Origin: Ancylobacter mangrovi
GTDB lineage: Bacteria > Pseudomonadota > Alphaproteobacteria > Rhizobiales > Xanthobacteraceae
Assembly: GCF_024752355.1 (NCBI RefSeq)
Contig: NZ_JANTHZ010000004.1
Location: 62,001-126,000, forward strand
DNA length: 64,000 nt
Reading direction: 5' to 3'
Shown here: positions 28,472-36,920 of the stretch, piece after piece
Layout: every line of letters begins with the position of its first letter
How positions within the stretch are numbered: position 1 is the stretch's first letter
Notes under the pieces: generated by a model
Database searches by the model: none
What the model saw: the letters and a program-made list of their open reading frames with translations, nothing else
Told to the model about the DNA's origin: nothing
Program-made: the position numbers and the translations under genes

Positions 28472-29539
28472 TCATGATCCGGCCCCGCTTTCCCGGCTGA
28501 CGGCGGCGGACTCGAACGTCGCCATGCCGGAATGCGTCGCCACCGCGGCCTTCGCCACCGCGACGGCGAGCGCGGCGCCGGAACCTTCGCCGAGGCGCAT
28601 GTCGAGGCTGAGCAGCGGGCGCTTGCCGATCGCTCGCACCGCGCGCTCATGCGCCGGTTCGGCCGACAGGTGCCCGACGAGGCAATGGTCGATGGCGCCC
28701 GGTGCCATGCGGTGCACGACCGCCGCCGCGGCGGTGGCGACGAAGCCGTCGACCAGCACCGGCACGCGCCGGTGCCGCGCGGCGAGGATGGCGCCGGCCA
28801 TGGCCGCGATCTCGCGCCCGCCGAGCTGGCGCAGCGCCCCGAGCGGCGGCATCTCGCCCGGCCCGCTCGACTGCCTTGCCCGCCGCGCCGCCGCCTCGAC
28901 CACCTCGACCTTGGCCTGCAGCGCAGGCCCCTGTACGCCGGTCCCCGGCCCCACCCATGCCGCCGCCTCGCCCCCGAACAGGGCGTGGAAGAGCGCCGCC
29001 GCGGCGGTGGTGTTGCCGATGCCCATCTCGCCGATGCAGAGCAGGTCGATCTCGTCGTCGAGGGCCTGCGCGCCGCATTCCATGGCCTGCGCGCAGTCCT
29101 CCTCGCTCATCGCGCTCGTGAGCGTGAAGTCCTGCGTCGGGCGGGCGAGGTCGAGCGGCACCACCTTGAGAGCGAGGCCGAAGGCGCGCGCGAGCTGGTT
29201 AATGGCCGCTCCGCCGGCGCTGAAATTCGCCACCATCTGCGCCGTCACCTCGGCGGGATAGGCGGAAACCCCGCGCGCGGCCACGCCGTGATTGCCGGCG
29301 AAGATGGCGACCAGCACGCGGTCGGCGGCGGGCATCTCGCGGCCCTGCCAGGCGGCGAGCCATTCGGCGATTTCCTCGAGCCGGCCGAGCGAGCCGGGCG
29401 GCTTGGTCAGGTTGGCCTGACGCGCGCGCACGGCGCGCGCCGCCGCCTCGTCCGGCTCCGGCGCGGTCTCCGCGAGCCGGGCGAAGCGCTCGAGGCCGGG
29501 CGCCGCAACGGCCTGGTCCATGGCGATGGCTTCAGACAT
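28472..29539 (-). CDS. cobT: Nicotinate-nucleotide:dimethylbenzimidazole phosphoribosyltransferase
   Basis: A 355-residue enzyme with family signatures LTKPPGSLGRLEEIAEWLA, FAGNHGVAARGVSAYP, CIGEMGIGNTTAAAAL and LVDGFVATAAAAV, and the catalytic Glu region near LDMRLGEGSGAAL. It activates the lower ligand of cobalamin. The ATG at 29539 overlaps the paaE-like gene stop by 8 bp; MDQ at 29521 is the alternative. With cobA and cobD it gives a partial dedicated corrinoid set inside the methyl-halide locus. Confidence 0.92.
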   Translation of the reverse strand: MSEAIAMDQAVAAPGLERFARLAETAPEPDEAAARAVRARQANLTKPPGSLGRLEEIAEWLAAWQGREMPAADRVLVAIFAGNHGVAARGVSAYPAEVTAQMVANFSAGGAAINQLARAFGLALKVVPLDLARPTQDFTLTSAMSEEDCAQAMECGAQALDDEIDLLCIGEMGIGNTTAAAALFHALFGGEAAAWVGPGTGVQGPALQAKVEVVEAAARRARQSSGPGEMPPLGALRQLGGREIAAMAGAILAARHRRVPVLVDGFVATAAAAVVHRMAPGAIDHCLVGHLSAEPAHERAVRAIGKRPLLSLDMRLGEGSGAALAVAVAKAAVATHSGMATFESAAVSRESGAGS

Positions 29540-30647
29540 CCTCGAACGACACGCGCACCCGCGTGCCCTCCGCTTTGCTGAGGCAGGCCAGCGCAATGCC
29601 CTCGCCCAGATCCTCAGGCGTGAGGCCGATCAGCTCGTGCCGGCGCATCCGCACCGCGCCTTGCTCGACCCGGCACATGCAGGACAGGCACGTGCCCTCC
29701 TGGCACGAGAACGGCGCGTCGATCTCCGCCCGCTGCAGGGCGGCGAGGATGGTCTCGCCCGGCTGCGGGACGATCGAATGCTCCTCGCCGTCGATCGCCA
29801 CGGTGAGCTCGGTCTGCGGCGCGGCGGCGACCGGCGTATCCTCGGCCGTGCCTTCGGGCAGGATGCGCACCGTGGTCTCGTCGTCCAGCGCGTCGGCGGA
29901 CACCGCCTCGGCGGTCGCGAAGCTCTCGCGCCTTATGTCGCGCGGGGCGAGGCCGCGCTGCTCCAGCGCTTCGGCGACGGATGCCATGAAGGCTTCCGGC
30001 CCGCACAGATAGGCGATCTCGGGAAGCCCCCCGGCATCGCGCGGGCCGAGCAGCCGCTCGATCGCGTCGGCGACCAGCCGGCCGCTCTCGCCGGTCCAGC
30101 CCGGCGCGGGGCGGGAGAGCACATGGACGAGGCGCAGCCGCTCGCCATGGGCGGCGGCGAGCGCGTCGAGCTCCGCGCGGAAGATGATGCCGCTCTCGCA
30201 GCGACTGGCATAGACCAGCGTGACCCTGTCGCCGCGCTCGCGGCCGAGCAGCCATTTGAGGATGGAATAGAGCGGGGAGATGCCGCTGCCCGCCGCAAAC
30301 AGCAGGTAGTGGCGCGCCGGTCCGGCATTCTCGTCGAAGAAGCGGCCCTGCGGCTCGGAGACCTCCAGCCGGTCGCCGCGCTGCACCTGTTCGACAAGGA
30401 ACGGCGACAGCGCGCCGCTCTCGACCCTCTTGATGGTGAGCTGGAAGTGCGGGTCGACCTGCGGCGCCGAGCTCAGCGAATAACTGCGCTCGACCGGCGC
30501 TCCGTCGACCACGGCGCGCACATGCACGAACTGGCCGGGGCTGTAGGCGAAATCGTCGGCCACCTCGGCCGGCAATTCGAAGCGAAGCGAGCAGGTGTCG
30601 TCCGCCTCATGGATCTTCTCGACGACCACCAGATTGTAGCGAGCCAT
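29532..30647 (-). CDS. PaaE-like NAD(P)H:ferredoxin-type oxidoreductase with 2Fe-2S domain
   Basis: A 371-residue flavoprotein. FAD site R54-S-Y-S57, nucleotide-binding GSGISP at 120-125 and CGPEAFM at 215-221. The C-terminal plant-type ferredoxin has C315-x4-C320-x2-C323 and C355. The start ATG at 30647 follows CGGGAGGAATG. PaaE-like genes are standard in chloromethane clusters. A reductive reactivation of oxidised Co(II) corrinoid is a reasonable role but is inferred. It heads a two-gene unit with cobT under motif copy D. Confidence 0.88.
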   Translation of the reverse strand: MARYNLVVVEKIHEADDTCSLRFELPAEVADDFAYSPGQFVHVRAVVDGAPVERSYSLSSAPQVDPHFQLTIKRVESGALSPFLVEQVQRGDRLEVSEPQGRFFDENAGPARHYLLFAAGSGISPLYSILKWLLGRERGDRVTLVYASRCESGIIFRAELDALAAAHGERLRLVHVLSRPAPGWTGESGRLVADAIERLLGPRDAGGLPEIAYLCGPEAFMASVAEALEQRGLAPRDIRRESFATAEAVSADALDDETTVRILPEGTAEDTPVAAAPQTELTVAIDGEEHSIVPQPGETILAALQRAEIDAPFSCQEGTCLSCMCRVEQGAVRMRRHELIGLTPEDLGEGIALACLSKAEGTRVRVSFEDV

Positions 30648-30683
30648 CTCATTCCTCCCGTCAACGGCCAGTATCTGGCGCAT

Positions 30684-30708
30684 TTTTTACAACGTTAACG
30701 TAGGATTT
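30684..30708 (-). promoter_or_regulatory. Cmu-locus operator, copy D (paaE-like promoter)
   Basis: On the minus strand this reads AAATCCTACGTTAACGT then TGTAAA, nearly identical to copy A. The palindrome ACGTTAACGT is at 30692-30701, 45 bp before the start codon. TTGACG lies 9 bp upstream of the core. Confidence 0.65.
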
Positions 30709-31020
30709 TTGAGATCGTCAATAGGCCCGCTGCGGCCGCACCTGCTGGTCGCGTCCGATTTCGCCGGCCGGGCATGGATCGGCTATGGCGCAGGCGCGCC
30801 GTCGGCTGGCGGCCGGCAGGTCGGTATCGATGGGGGTAAGACGGGGGTGGACGGGGGGACTCGCGGGACGGAGGACTTGTGAGAGGCGGCCGGTGCGCCG
30901 CCGTCCCTTCCCGCCCCTACACGGAGGCAAACGAGCGGAAGTCTGCCGGCCCCGACCGGCCGCCCGGGCCACGGGCGCGTCAGCCCGCGGCGGCCCGCCC
31001 GACCCGCGGGCGACCCCGGC
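30709..31020. other. Gap between the paaE-like unit and the MerR gene
   Basis: About 310 bp of GC-rich DNA after the MerR gene stop, upstream of motif copy D. The frames open here lack ribosome sites and family resemblance. No T-tailed hairpin or other clear feature was seen. Confidence 0.5.
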
Positions 31021-31719
31021 TCAGTCCGCGGCTGCGGTGGTTTTGCGCTGGCGCTCGCCCAGATTCCGCCGGCCGGGACGGCGCTTGGGCTGCGGCCCTT
31101 CCGGCTCGGCGGGTACCGGCTGGACGGACACCGGCTCGGTGAGCCCGGGCTCCGCGTCGGCGACGTCCGGGAAGCTCGCCTCCATGCACTTGGTCGGCGG
31201 CTCGCCGGGATTTGACGGCGGCAGGTTGGGGCGGTCCGGGTCCCAGGTCAGCCACATGAGCTGCGACTGGTCCATCTGGACCTCGCAGGGGCATTTCGGG
31301 CAGGTACGCCGGGTCGGGCGGTTGGGGCAGTCCCAGCACATGCGGATCATGAGGCGGCCGCGCTCGAGGTCCTGCTTCATGAATTCGAGGTGGCGGATCT
31401 GGCGCGAAATGTCCTCGACCAGCCCGTCGAGGATGCCGCACAGCTTGCGGCCGGATTCGTCGCCCGTCTGCGCATTGGGGCGGGTGGTCGCGAGGTCGCG
31501 GATCGTCTTCAGCGGCACGCCGAGGCAGGAGAGCTTGTAGGCGACCTCGAACCGCTTGATGTCGGCGTCCGAATACATGCGCGTCCCGCGCGCCGTCTTC
31601 ATCGGCGACAGGATGCCCTGCTCCTCGTAATAGAGCAGCGTGCGCGGCGTGGTGCCGAAGATGTCGGCCACCTCGCCCACCTTCTTCAGGCCGCTGCGTC
31701 GGGCTGTCTTGACGTCCAT
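31021..31719 (-). CDS. MerR family regulator with C-terminal cysteine cluster
   Basis: A 232-residue protein. Residues 11-80 form a MerR winged helix (LKKVGEVADIFGTTPRTLLY, YEEQGILSP, GTRMYSDADIKRFEVAYKLS). Residues 95-122 form the coiled-coil dimer helix. Then comes C128-x2-C131-x8-C140-x2-C143-x-C145, a probable metal or Fe-S site, and a Pro-rich tail of about 80 residues. The start is ATG at 31719; a TTG at 31749 in frame would add ten residues. It is the only regulator inside the methyl-halide locus and is divergent from metF, so it is the best candidate for binding the shared ACGTTAACGT motif. Confidence 0.85.
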   Translation of the reverse strand: MDVKTARRSGLKKVGEVADIFGTTPRTLLYYEEQGILSPMKTARGTRMYSDADIKRFEVAYKLSCLGVPLKTIRDLATTRPNAQTGDESGRKLCGILDGLVEDISRQIRHLEFMKQDLERGRLMIRMCWDCPNRPTRRTCPKCPCEVQMDQSQLMWLTWDPDRPNLPPSNPGEPPTKCMEASFPDVADAEPGLTEPVSVQPVPAEPEGPQPKRRPGRRNLGERQRKTTAAAD

Positions 31720-31830
31720 AAAATCCAACCGTCGTTTCGCTCTTTTCAAGCCTACCGCGTCCGGGACGAGACCTCAACGCCTTGCCCGACAAGGCAGGTC
31801 CGCCCGTCGAACGACGTGCTTGACAGCACA

Positions 31831-31853
31831 AAATCCAACTTTAACGTAAGAAA
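31831..31853 (+). promoter_or_regulatory. Cmu-locus operator, copy E (metF promoter)
   Basis: AAATCCAACTTTAACGT then AAGAAA matches copies A and D with one changed base in the palindrome. It ends about 40 bp before the metF start, and TTGACA lies 7 bp upstream of the core. It also lies upstream of the divergent MerR gene. Confidence 0.6.
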
Positions 31854-31890
31854 CAATAACGGAAACGCCAGAGCCCAAGGGGCAAACTCC

Positions 31891-32802
31891 ATGCAATTCA
31901 GCTCTGCCGAGCGCGATCGCGCGCATGCGGATGAAACGGTCGGCCGCCCGGACCACGCGCTCGCCCTCGCCGCGCTGGCGCAGCGCTTCTCGATCGAGGT
32001 CTCGCCGAAGGAGGCGTTGCGCAGCGCCGCCGAGCTCGACGTGCCGGCGGGAACGCGCACCTTCGTCACCCGCCTTCCGAAGGGAAGCTTCGAGGAAACG
32101 CTGGCGGCGGCGATCGCGCTGAAGCGGGCCGGGCTCGATCCCGTCCCCCACGTCACCGCGCGAACCATTCCCGACGCGCCGACGCTGGAGGCCTGGCTGG
32201 CGCGCTTCGTGCGCGAGGCCGGCGTGCGCGAGATCCTGCTGATCGCGGGTTCCAACGAGCAGCCGGCCGGCGCCTTCGCCGAGACGGCGGACGTGCTGCG
32301 CACCGGCATCGTCGAGGCGTCGGGGCTGCAGGCGGTGAACTTCGCCGGGCATCCCGAAGGCCATCCCAGCGCCGACGCCGGCGAGCTGCAGCGCGCGCTC
32401 GACCTGAAGAACGAATTCGCCGCCCGCACCGGCCTGCCCTGCGCGCTGGTCACGCAGTTCTTCTTCGACGCCGCGCCGGTGATCGCCTGGGAGAAACGAC
32501 TGCGCCAGCAGGGCAACAGCCTGCCGGTCGATCCCGGCCTGCACGGGGTGACGGGCGTGCCCAGCCTGCTCAAGCATGCGCTGGCCTGCGGCATCGGCGC
32601 CTCGATCAAGGCGCTGTCGTCGCATTCGGGCGGCATGCTCCAGTTCGCGCAGATCCGCACGCCGGACGCGCTGGCGCGGGCCATCGCCGAGGCGCGCGCC
32701 AGCGACCCCAACAGCCTGTTCCGCGGCTTCCACCTGTTCCCGCTCGGCGGCCTTGCCCGCACGGTGAGCTGGATCAAGCAGCTTCGCGGCGAGGCCGGCT
32801 AG
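31891..32802 (+). CDS. metF: Methylenetetrahydrofolate reductase (methyl-halide pathway type)
   Basis: A 303-residue TIM-barrel flavoenzyme of the MetF family (FVTRLPKGSFEETLAAAIAL, HVTARTIPDAPTLEAWLARF, ILLIAGSNEQPAGAF, NFAGHPEGHPSADAGE, ALVTQFFFDAAPVIAWEKRL). In chloromethane degraders the equivalent MetF2 runs in the oxidative direction, turning methyl-H4folate from CmuB into methylene-H4folate for FolD. Start ATG at 31891. It is monocistronic, with motif copy E upstream and a strong terminator 140 bp downstream. Confidence 0.9.
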   Translation: MQFSSAERDRAHADETVGRPDHALALAALAQRFSIEVSPKEALRSAAELDVPAGTRTFVTRLPKGSFEETLAAAIALKRAGLDPVPHVTARTIPDAPTLEAWLARFVREAGVREILLIAGSNEQPAGAFAETADVLRTGIVEASGLQAVNFAGHPEGHPSADAGELQRALDLKNEFAARTGLPCALVTQFFFDAAPVIAWEKRLRQQGNSLPVDPGLHGVTGVPSLLKHALACGIGASIKALSSHSGGMLQFAQIRTPDALARAIAEARASDPNSLFRGFHLFPLGGLARTVSWIKQLRGEAG

Positions 32803-32891
32803 GAGCCGCGCCCTACGAACATGTCCGCCCCCGCGCGCAGCTGCGCCGGAGCGGACGGAAGGACAGCATCGGCAAAAGCCCGATGCACCCC

Positions 32892-32911
32892 GATTCCGGC
32901 CTGCCGGAATC
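32892..32911. other. Short hairpin downstream of metF
   Basis: GATTCCGGC-CT-GCCGGAATC is a perfect 9-bp inverted repeat with a 2-base loop and no T-run, about 90 bp after metF. It may stabilise the 3' end of the metF transcript. The 373-bp gap 32803-33175 otherwise holds only the terminator at 32938. Confidence 0.4.
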
Positions 32912-32937
32912 CGCCATGTGGGGACATGGTCGGTATT

Positions 32938-32966
32938 AGCGCGGCTTCGGCCGCGCTCTTTTTTTT
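32938..32966 (+). terminator. Rho-independent terminator after metF
   Basis: AGCGCGGC, loop TTCG, GCCGCGCT, then C and eight T. It is a textbook intrinsic terminator and closes the methyl-halide locus on the right. Confidence 0.9.
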
Positions 32967-33175
32967 GCGGCACCGTCTCGCGATCTTCCCGCCCGCCGGA
33001 ACATCCCCCGCCATGCCCGGTTAGCCTCCCGGCGGTGCCATTGGCGCGCGGCACGGGCGGGAAGCGGACACGGCCATCATCACCGTCCGCAGCGCGTAGC
33101 CGGACCGGCATCCCGTCGCGCCGGAACCGCCGAAAAATCGTTCATCCGGGGGCGCATTCGAGCAAGGAGGTTTCC

Positions 33176-33601
33176 ATGCCGAAACAGTCCGAAGCCCAGA
33201 GAGAGACCGTCGAGCGCGTCATGCACGAATACAAGCAGGGCGAGCTGAAGATTCGGGGCAGCGGCCCCAAGGTGAAGAGCCGCCGGCAGGCGATCGCGAT
33301 CGCGCTGAACGAGGCCGGCGCCACCAACCAGGAAAGCCCGGCCGAGAACCGGCGAAACCTGCGCCGCACCAAGGGCAAGGAGCGTCGCGGCGAGACCGCC
33401 GAGGCCGAGACCGAGGGCAAGGCGGCGCAGGAGCGCACCCTGCATGGCGCCGGGCGCCGAAGCCGCTCCTCCGGGGGAAGCCGTGCCTCCGCGCGGGGAG
33501 ACGAGAGCAAGAGCGACCTCTACGCGGAGGCCCGGCGGCGAAACGTCCCCGGCCGCTCGAAGATGTCGAAGGGCGAGCTTGAACGCGCCCTAGGCCACTG
33601 A
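33176..33601 (+). CDS. Small basic DUF6496-like protein
   Basis: A 141-residue, strongly basic protein. The ATG at 33176 follows AAGGAGG. The N-terminus (QRETVERVMHEYKQGELKIR, GSGPKVKSRRQAIAIALNEAG) matches small DUF6496-type proteins common in Alphaproteobacteria. The middle is low-complexity (Arg/Glu/Ser) and the C-terminus (KSDLYAEARRRNVPGRSKMS) looks like a Rho-N/SAP helix-extension-helix nucleic-acid-binding segment. Function unknown; DNA or RNA binding is plausible. Confidence 0.75.
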   Translation: MPKQSEAQRETVERVMHEYKQGELKIRGSGPKVKSRRQAIAIALNEAGATNQESPAENRRNLRRTKGKERRGETAEAETEGKAAQERTLHGAGRRSRSSGGSRASARGDESKSDLYAEARRRNVPGRSKMSKGELERALGH

Positions 33602-33624
33602 AACACGCCACGCGGAGAAGCCCC

Positions 33625-34068
33625 ATGAAGGCTAGGCAGGTTTCCGGAGATGTGGACGAGCGCCGCTTCATCCTCGTGCTCGATCCCAAGGAGGAGGCGT
33701 TCGCCGCCATCACCGAGTTTGCGAAACGCGAGAAGATCCTCGGCGGTTCGCTGACCGCGCTCGGCGCGTTCAGCCGGGCGACGGTCGGCTGGTTCGACTT
33801 CGACACCCGCAGCTATCGCCGCATCGCCGTGGACGAGCAGTGCGAGGTGCTTAGCGCGGTCGGCGACATCGCCGAGGGCGACGATGGCGGGCCGAGCGTG
33901 CATATCCACGCCGTGCTCGGCCTGTCGGACGGCTCGACGCGCGGCGGGCATTGCCTCGAGGGCATCGTCCACCCCACGCTGGAGGTCATGCTGGTCGAGA
34001 CGCCCGCGCATCTGCGCCGGCGCAAGCGGCCGGAGCTCGGCATCGCGCTGATCGACCTGTCCACCTGA
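33625..34068 (+). CDS. PPC/DUF296 domain protein
   Basis: A 147-residue single-domain protein (RRFILVLDPKEEAFAAITEF, ILGGSLTALGAFSRATVGWF). The putative metal site is HIHAVLG with GGHCLEG, typical of bacterial stand-alone PPC (plant and prokaryote conserved) proteins that form trimers. No enzymatic role is established for the bacterial members. It lies 23 bp after the DUF6496-like gene and is probably co-transcribed. Confidence 0.85.
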   Translation: MKARQVSGDVDERRFILVLDPKEEAFAAITEFAKREKILGGSLTALGAFSRATVGWFDFDTRSYRRIAVDEQCEVLSAVGDIAEGDDGGPSVHIHAVLGLSDGSTRGGHCLEGIVHPTLEVMLVETPAHLRRRKRPELGIALIDLST

Positions 34069-34096
34069 GGCTGTAGACGGGACGCCCCGCGCGGGC

Positions 34097-35653
34097 TCAC
34101 TCCATCACGACGGCGTGGTCCGCCGGCGCCGGTTGGGCCGGGCGGCGCAGCAGCAACACCAGCGGCATCGCCACCAGCGTGAGCAGCATCATGAACTTGA
34201 AGTCGTCGATATAGGCGATGATCGTCGCCTGGTGGGTGATGATCTCGTCGAGCGCCGCGCGCCCGCTCGCCAGCAGCGGGTTGAGATTGTCATGCACCGC
34301 CGGGTCGTCGAAGGCGCGGTTGAACGGCGTCACATAGGCGGCGATGTTCTCGTGGTTGATCTGCACATTGTCCGACAATAGCGCCGTAACATAGGCGATG
34401 CCCGCGCTCGAGCCGATGTTGCGCGAGAGGTTGTAGAGCCCGGTGCCGTCGCCGCGCATATGAGCGGGCAGGGTCGAGAAGGCGACCGTGGTCAACGGCA
34501 CGAACAGGAAGCCGAGCCCCGCTCCCTGCACGAACCCGACCCAGACGATGGTCCATTGCGAGACGTCGGGCGTCCAGCCGGTCATCTCATACATCGCCCA
34601 GGCGGTCAGCCCGAGCCCGAGCGACAGCAGGATGCGGGTGTCGACGCGCCCGATCAGCCGGCCGACGATGAACATGCAGACCATGGTGCCGAGGCCGCGC
34701 GGCCCCATGACGATGCCCGCCGTCATCACCGGATAGCCCATCAGCGTCTGCAGATAGGGCGTCATCAGCGCCAGCGAGGCGAGATAGGTAACGCCGACGA
34801 TGAAGATGAAGAACATGCTCACCGCGAAGTTCCGGTCGAGGAACATGCGTGGATTGACGAAGCTCGTCTGCGGCGGCGCGGTGAAGGTGTGGACCAGGAA
34901 GAGGTAGGTGGCCGACGCGCAGACCAGCGCCCAGATCATGATCTCGCCGGAGGCGAACCAGTCGAGCTGCTCGCCGCGGTCGAGGAAGAGCTGGAGCGCG
35001 CCGATGGCGACGCTGAGCGTGCCGAAGCCGAGCCAGTCCAGCCGGGCCTGCATGTTCGCCTTGGTCTCGGTGACGAAGGCGACGATGCCGGCAAAGGCGA
35101 GGATGCCGATCGGCAGGTTGATATAGAATACCCAGCGCCAGCTCAGGTTTTCGGTCAGCCAGCCGCCCATGACGGGGCCGAGCACCGGGCCGACCATGAC
35201 CGAGACGCCGAACAGCGCCATCGCCGACCCGCGTTCCTCATGGGTGTAGATGTCGAGCAATATGCCCTGCGACAGCGGGACCAGCGCGGCGCCGAACAGG
35301 CCCTGCAACAGGCGGAAGCCGACGATCTCCAGCAGCGACTGGGCGATGCCGCACAGGATCGAGGCAACCACGAAGCCGGCGATCGCGGTCAGCAGCACGC
35401 GCTTGCGGCCGAACCGGTTCGACAGGAAGCCGGAGGGCGGGGTCATGATCGCCGCCGCGACGATGTAGGAGGTCAGCACCCAGTTGATCTGGTCGGCGCT
35501 CGCCGACACGCTGCCCTGGATATAAGGCAGCGCGACATTGGCGATCGTCGTGTCGAGCGCCTGCATGATCACGGCGAGGATGACGCAGGCCGTGATCGCG
35601 CCCCGGTTGGCGACAGGCGCGTCCGCTCCGCCCGCCGAGGCGGCGTCAGCCAT
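34097..35653 (-). CDS. DHA2 family MFS multidrug efflux transporter (EmrB/QacA-like)
   Basis: A 518-residue transporter with about 14 hydrophobic segments. Signatures are the N-terminal ALDTTIANVALPYIQG motif, motif A as GFLSNRFGRKRVLL, and GPVLGPVMGGWLTENLSWRW (motif C region). It overlaps the HlyD gene by 8 bp. With HlyD and MarR it forms an EmrRAB-type operon that exports hydrophobic toxins or drugs from the inner membrane to the outside. Confidence 0.93.
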   Translation of the reverse strand: MADAASAGGADAPVANRGAITACVILAVIMQALDTTIANVALPYIQGSVSASADQINWVLTSYIVAAAIMTPPSGFLSNRFGRKRVLLTAIAGFVVASILCGIAQSLLEIVGFRLLQGLFGAALVPLSQGILLDIYTHEERGSAMALFGVSVMVGPVLGPVMGGWLTENLSWRWVFYINLPIGILAFAGIVAFVTETKANMQARLDWLGFGTLSVAIGALQLFLDRGEQLDWFASGEIMIWALVCASATYLFLVHTFTAPPQTSFVNPRMFLDRNFAVSMFFIFIVGVTYLASLALMTPYLQTLMGYPVMTAGIVMGPRGLGTMVCMFIVGRLIGRVDTRILLSLGLGLTAWAMYEMTGWTPDVSQWTIVWVGFVQGAGLGFLFVPLTTVAFSTLPAHMRGDGTGLYNLSRNIGSSAGIAYVTALLSDNVQINHENIAAYVTPFNRAFDDPAVHDNLNPLLASGRAALDEIITHQATIIAYIDDFKFMMLLTLVAMPLVLLLRRPAQPAPADHAVVME

Positions 35654-36920
35654 TGGGGCGCCCCTCGCGCGGGCCGCTCGCGGCGGCCGCCGGCTTGATG
35701 TTCTGGAAATAGCCCGCGAGGTCGGAGACGAGAGTGGGAATGCCGCGGGCGTGGCCGGTATCGACCGAGACCGTCGCGCTCATGCCGACGCGCAGGTCCG
35801 GCTTGCCGGCGAGATCGTCGAACCGCACGATCATGGGGATGCGCTGCACCACCTTGACCCAGTTGCCGGTGGTGTTCTGGGCCGGCAGCAGCGAGAAGCT
35901 GGAGCCGGAGGCGGGGCTGATGCTCTCCACCCGGCCGTGCCATTCGACATCGGGATAGGTGTCGACGCTCACCGTCACCCGCTGGCCCGGCTTCACATAG
36001 GTGAGCTCGGTCTCCTTCGGGCTCGCGGTCACCCAGATGTTCGAGGTCGACACCAGGCTGAAGGCCTGCTGGGCGGCGTCGAGATAGGCGCCGACCTGCA
36101 TCGAGGGCACGTTGGTCACGATGCCGTCGAAGGGCGCGCGCAGCACCGTCTCCTTCAGGTCGCGCTCGGCCTTGTCGACCGCGGACTTCGCCTGCAGGTA
36201 GGTCGGGTAGGCCTCGACCGGCTTGCCGGCATCGCCGCCGAGCTGGGCGAGGGTGGCAGCGGCCTGCGCCTTCGCCACCTCGACCTTCTGCTCGGCGCTG
36301 TCGAGGTTCTGCTTCGCCTGGTCGTAGGCGGCCTTGGAGGCGGCGGCGCTCGCGACGAGGTCCTTCTGCCGCTCGAATGCCTTCTGGTAGAAGGGAATGT
36401 CCGCCTCGGCCTGGGCGATCTCGGCCACCATCTGCTTGTACTGCGCCTTCAGCGCCAGGATCTGGTTGCGCGCCATGCCGAGCTGCGCCCGCGCGCCCTC
36501 GAGCGCGATCTCGAACGGCTCCTGCTCGAGCTGCAGCAGCACCTGGCCCTTCTTGACGAGCTCGTTGTTGCGCACGTCGATCGAATGCACGATGCCGGCG
36601 ACGTCGGAGGTGATGCCGACCGTGTCGGCCTGCACATAGGCGTTGTCGGTCGAGACCACCTGACCGCCGGTCACGTACCAGTAGCCGCCGGCCACCAGCA
36701 GCACCGGCAGCAGCAGGAACAGGATGCGGCGCACGGCCGAGCGGCGCGGCTTCGCCGGCGCGCCGGCGGCCGGGCCGGCAGCGGCCGAGGCGCCCGCGCG
36801 CGGCTCGTTGGTGCGCGGTTCGTTGGCGCTCGGTTCGTCGGGCTCCACCGGCGCAGCGATCCGGTCTTCCACCGGCGCCGCCGGATCGGCGGGTCGCTCG
36901 GTGAGCGATGTGTCAGCCAT
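35646..36920 (-). CDS. HlyD family efflux adaptor (EmrA-like)
   Basis: A 424-residue periplasmic adaptor. A cytoplasmic Pro/Glu-rich tail of 60 residues contains short NEPR repeats, followed by one membrane helix (about 65-83). A lipoyl/coiled-coil hairpin (DNAYVQADTVGITSDVAGIV, with AKSAVDKAERDLKETVLRAP) and a beta-barrel domain follow. It links the MFS pump to an outer-membrane channel. Its start overlaps the MarR stop by 8 bp. Confidence 0.93.
   Translation of the reverse strand: MADTSLTERPADPAAPVEDRIAAPVEPDEPSANEPRTNEPRAGASAAAGPAAGAPAKPRRSAVRRILFLLLPVLLVAGGYWYVTGGQVVSTDNAYVQADTVGITSDVAGIVHSIDVRNNELVKKGQVLLQLEQEPFEIALEGARAQLGMARNQILALKAQYKQMVAEIAQAEADIPFYQKAFERQKDLVASAAASKAAYDQAKQNLDSAEQKVEVAKAQAAATLAQLGGDAGKPVEAYPTYLQAKSAVDKAERDLKETVLRAPFDGIVTNVPSMQVGAYLDAAQQAFSLVSTSNIWVTASPKETELTYVKPGQRVTVSVDTYPDVEWHGRVESISPASGSSFSLLPAQNTTGNWVKVVQRIPMIVRFDDLAGKPDLRVGMSATVSVDTGHARGIPTLVSDLAGYFQNIKPAAAASGPREGRPNG

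Noticed and set aside
24847..29261. Long plus-strand frames over the cmuA and cobT region
   Set aside because: Antisense shadows of cmuA, the UroD-like gene, cobT and paaE-like gene; composition is low-complexity and no ribosome site fits.
21145..31853. TTGAC elements as -35 boxes with fixed spacing to the cmu motif
   Set aside because: The spacing to the motif core varies from 7 to 19 bp, so a single promoter architecture cannot be claimed.
36780..36850. Short repeats in the HlyD N-terminal coding region
   Set aside because: They encode an imperfect NEPR repeat in the Pro/Glu-rich tail and do not look like a mobile or regulatory element.
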